Shown here in pieces: positions 4,854 to 6,382 of a stretch of 6,382 bases of DNA; the stretch's first letter is position 1; each line of letters opens with the position of its first letter. A program made the translations under genes and the position numbers. The notes below the pieces were generated by a model. The model saw only the letters and a list, made by a program, of their open reading frames with translations, was not told the origin of the DNA and did no database searches. The DNA comes from Sphingobacteriaceae bacterium (GTDB taxonomy: Bacteria; Bacteroidota; Bacteroidia; B-17B0; Aurantibacillaceae). Location of the stretch: positions 1-6,382 of the forward strand of contig JAHEYE010000204.1 in NCBI GenBank assembly GCA_023251695.1, written 5' to 3'.

Positions 4854-6382
4854 ATGCGTTTACTACTGTTTATACTTTTGTTTCCGGTTTATGTCTTAGC
4901 ACAAAGCAAATATACGCATGCCGATTCTTTGCGGGGAAAAATAACCAAGGAAAGAGAGTGGTGGAATGTTTTGCATTATGAGATTCACGCTTCGTTTAGC
5001 GAGAAAGACAGTTCGGTTAAAGGCTACAACAAGTCTTTTTATAAAGTATTATCACCGTTTCAAACAATGCACATTGATTTGCGCGAACTCATGATCTTAG
5101 ATAGTGCGATCCAAAATAATAAAAAGTGTAATTGGAAAAAAGATGGTGATGCTTATTTCATTAATCTTGCAGCAGAACAAAAAGTAAATGACCAAAACCA
5201 AATAACATTTTATTTCCATGGCAAGCCACGCGTCGCAAAATTGCCGCCTTGGGATGGTGGTTTAATTTGGAAAAAAGACAAGAACAAAAACCCATGGATT
5301 TCAATTGCCTGTCAGGGTATGGCGGGCAGCGTATGGTTTCCGAACAAAGACCACATGTATGATGAGCCCGATAGCGTTTCTTTTTTTATCACGGCCCAAA
5401 AAGATTTGGTGGCAGTTGCAGGAGGAAGACTACGTTCTGTTGTTGAGAACACAGATAATACAAAAACATATAATTGGGCTGTTGTAAATCCGATTAATAA
5501 TTATAGCATTATTCCCTATATAGGAAAATATGTAAACTTTAAAGACACGCTTAACGGAAGAGGCGGAGTGCTGGATGTTAATTATTGGGTTCTGGAATAT
5601 AATTTAGAAAAAGCAAAAGAGCATTTCAAGGAAACAAAAACAATGTTACGTTGCTTTGAGGATTGGTTTGGTAAATATCCTTTTTATGAGGATGGGTTTA
5701 AATTAGTGGAGTCACCACATTTAGGAATGGAGCATCAAAGTGCAGTTGCTTATGGAAATAATTACGTGAAAGGATATATGGGACGTGATTTGTCGGGAAC
5801 AGGCTGGGGATTGAAATGGGATTTTATTATTATTCACGAATCAGGACACGAATGGTTTGGAAATAATATTTCTGTAAAAGACGTTGCAGACAATTGGGTG
5901 CACGAGGGCTTTACTGCATATTCTGAAAACCTATATACTGAATATTTATTTGGAAAAGAAGCGGGGGCAGATTACGTTATTGGGACAAGAAAAGGAATTG
6001 ACAACGATGTTCCTATAATTGGAGATTACGAAGTGAACCGGGATGGATCAGGCGATATGTATTACAAGGCAGCAAATATGTTGCATATGGTGAGGCAGAT
6101 TGTAAATAACGACAGCATTTGGAAAAGTTTTTTGCAGGACATCAACAAAAAATTCTGGCACACAACAACAACTAGTAGGGAAGTGGAAGCTTATATGATT
6201 AATTATTTAAAAATTGATTTAACGAAAGTTTTCGACCAGTATTTGCGCACAACTCTGGTTCCTGTTTTTGAATATTATTGGAAGGATAAGGCCTTGTCCT
6301 TACGCTGGACCAATTGCGTTAAAGGATTTAATATGCCGGTTAGAATCAATATTGGAAAAAATAGTTTGTTTCTCAGGCCAAC
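4854..6382 (+). CDS. Secreted M1-family zinc aminopeptidase, 3'-truncated by window edge
   Basis: M1 metallopeptidases (aminopeptidase N / LTA4 hydrolase family) remove N-terminal residues from peptides using one zinc ion. The frame stays open from ATG 4854 to the window end, giving 509 residues plus two bases. Residues 1-16 are a signal peptide (MRLLLFILLF..., cleavage VLA|Q), which places the enzyme in the periplasm or outside. An N-terminal beta domain (about 20-240) ends near the conserved QGMAGSVWFPNKD region. The catalytic domain carries the substrate-binding motif GMEHQ at 291-295 (in place of GAMEN), the zinc site HESGHEWFGN at 328-337 with His328, His332 and the third ligand Glu351, and the probable catalytic Tyr403 in MYYKAANML. 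All key residues are intact. AGGAG at 4848-4852 lies only one base before the ATG, too near for a normal Shine-Dalgarno site. No convincing promoter or terminator is seen in 4793-4853, so read-through from the SGNH gene is plausible. Confidence 0.95.
   Translation, partial: MRLLLFILLFPVYVLAQSKYTHADSLRGKITKEREWWNVLHYEIHASFSEKDSSVKGYNKSFYKVLSPFQTMHIDLRELMILDSAIQNNKKCNWKKDGDAYFINLAAEQKVNDQNQITFYFHGKPRVAKLPPWDGGLIWKKDKNKNPWISIACQGMAGSVWFPNKDHMYDEPDSVSFFITAQKDLVAVAGGRLRSVVENTDNTKTYNWAVVNPINNYSIIPYIGKYVNFKDTLNGRGGVLDVNYWVLEYNLEKAKEHFKETKTMLRCFEDWFGKYPFYEDGFKLVESPHLGMEHQSAVAYGNNYVKGYMGRDLSGTGWGLKWDFIIIHESGHEWFGNNISVKDVADNWVHEGFTAYSENLYTEYLFGKEAGADYVIGTRKGIDNDVPIIGDYEVNRDGSGDMYYKAANMLHMVRQIVNNDSIWKSFLQDINKKFWHTTTTSREVEAYMINYLKIDLTKVFDQYLRTTLVPVFEYYWKDKALSLRWTNCVKGFNMPVRINIGKNSLFLRP

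Noticed and set aside
5305..5487. A + strand open frame of 60 codons
   Set aside because: It is out of frame within the M1 aminopeptidase gene, whose own frame is open from 4854 to 6382 with intact catalytic motifs.

Overview
The window is an AT-rich stretch (roughly 38-40% G+C by eye) carrying six genes, all on the + strand and closely packed. It almost certainly comes from a member of the Bacteroidota. The evidence is a type IX secretion (T9SS) C-terminal sorting domain, Bacteroidota-style SerRS and YbeY sequences, a GMEHQ-type M1 peptidase, a perfect Bacteroidota -7 promoter element (TAnnTTTG), and starts preceded by A-runs rather than good Shine-Dalgarno sites. It looks like ordinary chromosome. 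I see no mobile element, tRNA, rRNA or CRISPR array.

Layout. Positions 1-461 hold the C-terminal third of seryl-tRNA synthetase (serS). Positions 463-1041 encode a small helical putative lipoprotein of unknown function. Positions 1043-1468 encode the rRNA-maturation endoribonuclease YbeY. These three are joined by two identical TAA-A-ATG junctions and look like one housekeeping transcription unit. A short gap (1469-1551) carries a good Bacteroidota promoter and a perfect 6-bp hairpin. It is followed by a 731-residue secreted protein (1552-3747) with the order signal peptide, FN3-like domain, gingipain/C25-like domain, FN3-like domain, PKD domain and T9SS sorting domain. Next comes a membrane-anchored SGNH/GDSL hydrolase (about 3755-4792) with no ATG start. 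The last gene is the N-terminal 509 residues of a secreted M1-family zinc aminopeptidase (4854 to the window end), which is open at the right edge. No gene-free stretch exceeds about 85 bases.

Functional reading. The left half is translation and ribosome-maturation housekeeping. The right half encodes exported or envelope proteins: a surface protein, an envelope esterase-like enzyme and a periplasmic or secreted aminopeptidase. The most unusual item is the C25-like domain. It aligns well with gingipain R by eye, but both catalytic residues are replaced (His to Cys351, Cys to Ser383). It is therefore either a pseudopeptidase or an enzyme with a rearranged active site. Secondary points of interest are the missing ATG of the SGNH gene, whose only sensible start (CTG 3755) sits in the loop of a small hairpin, and the Asp that replaces the third metal-binding His in YbeY.
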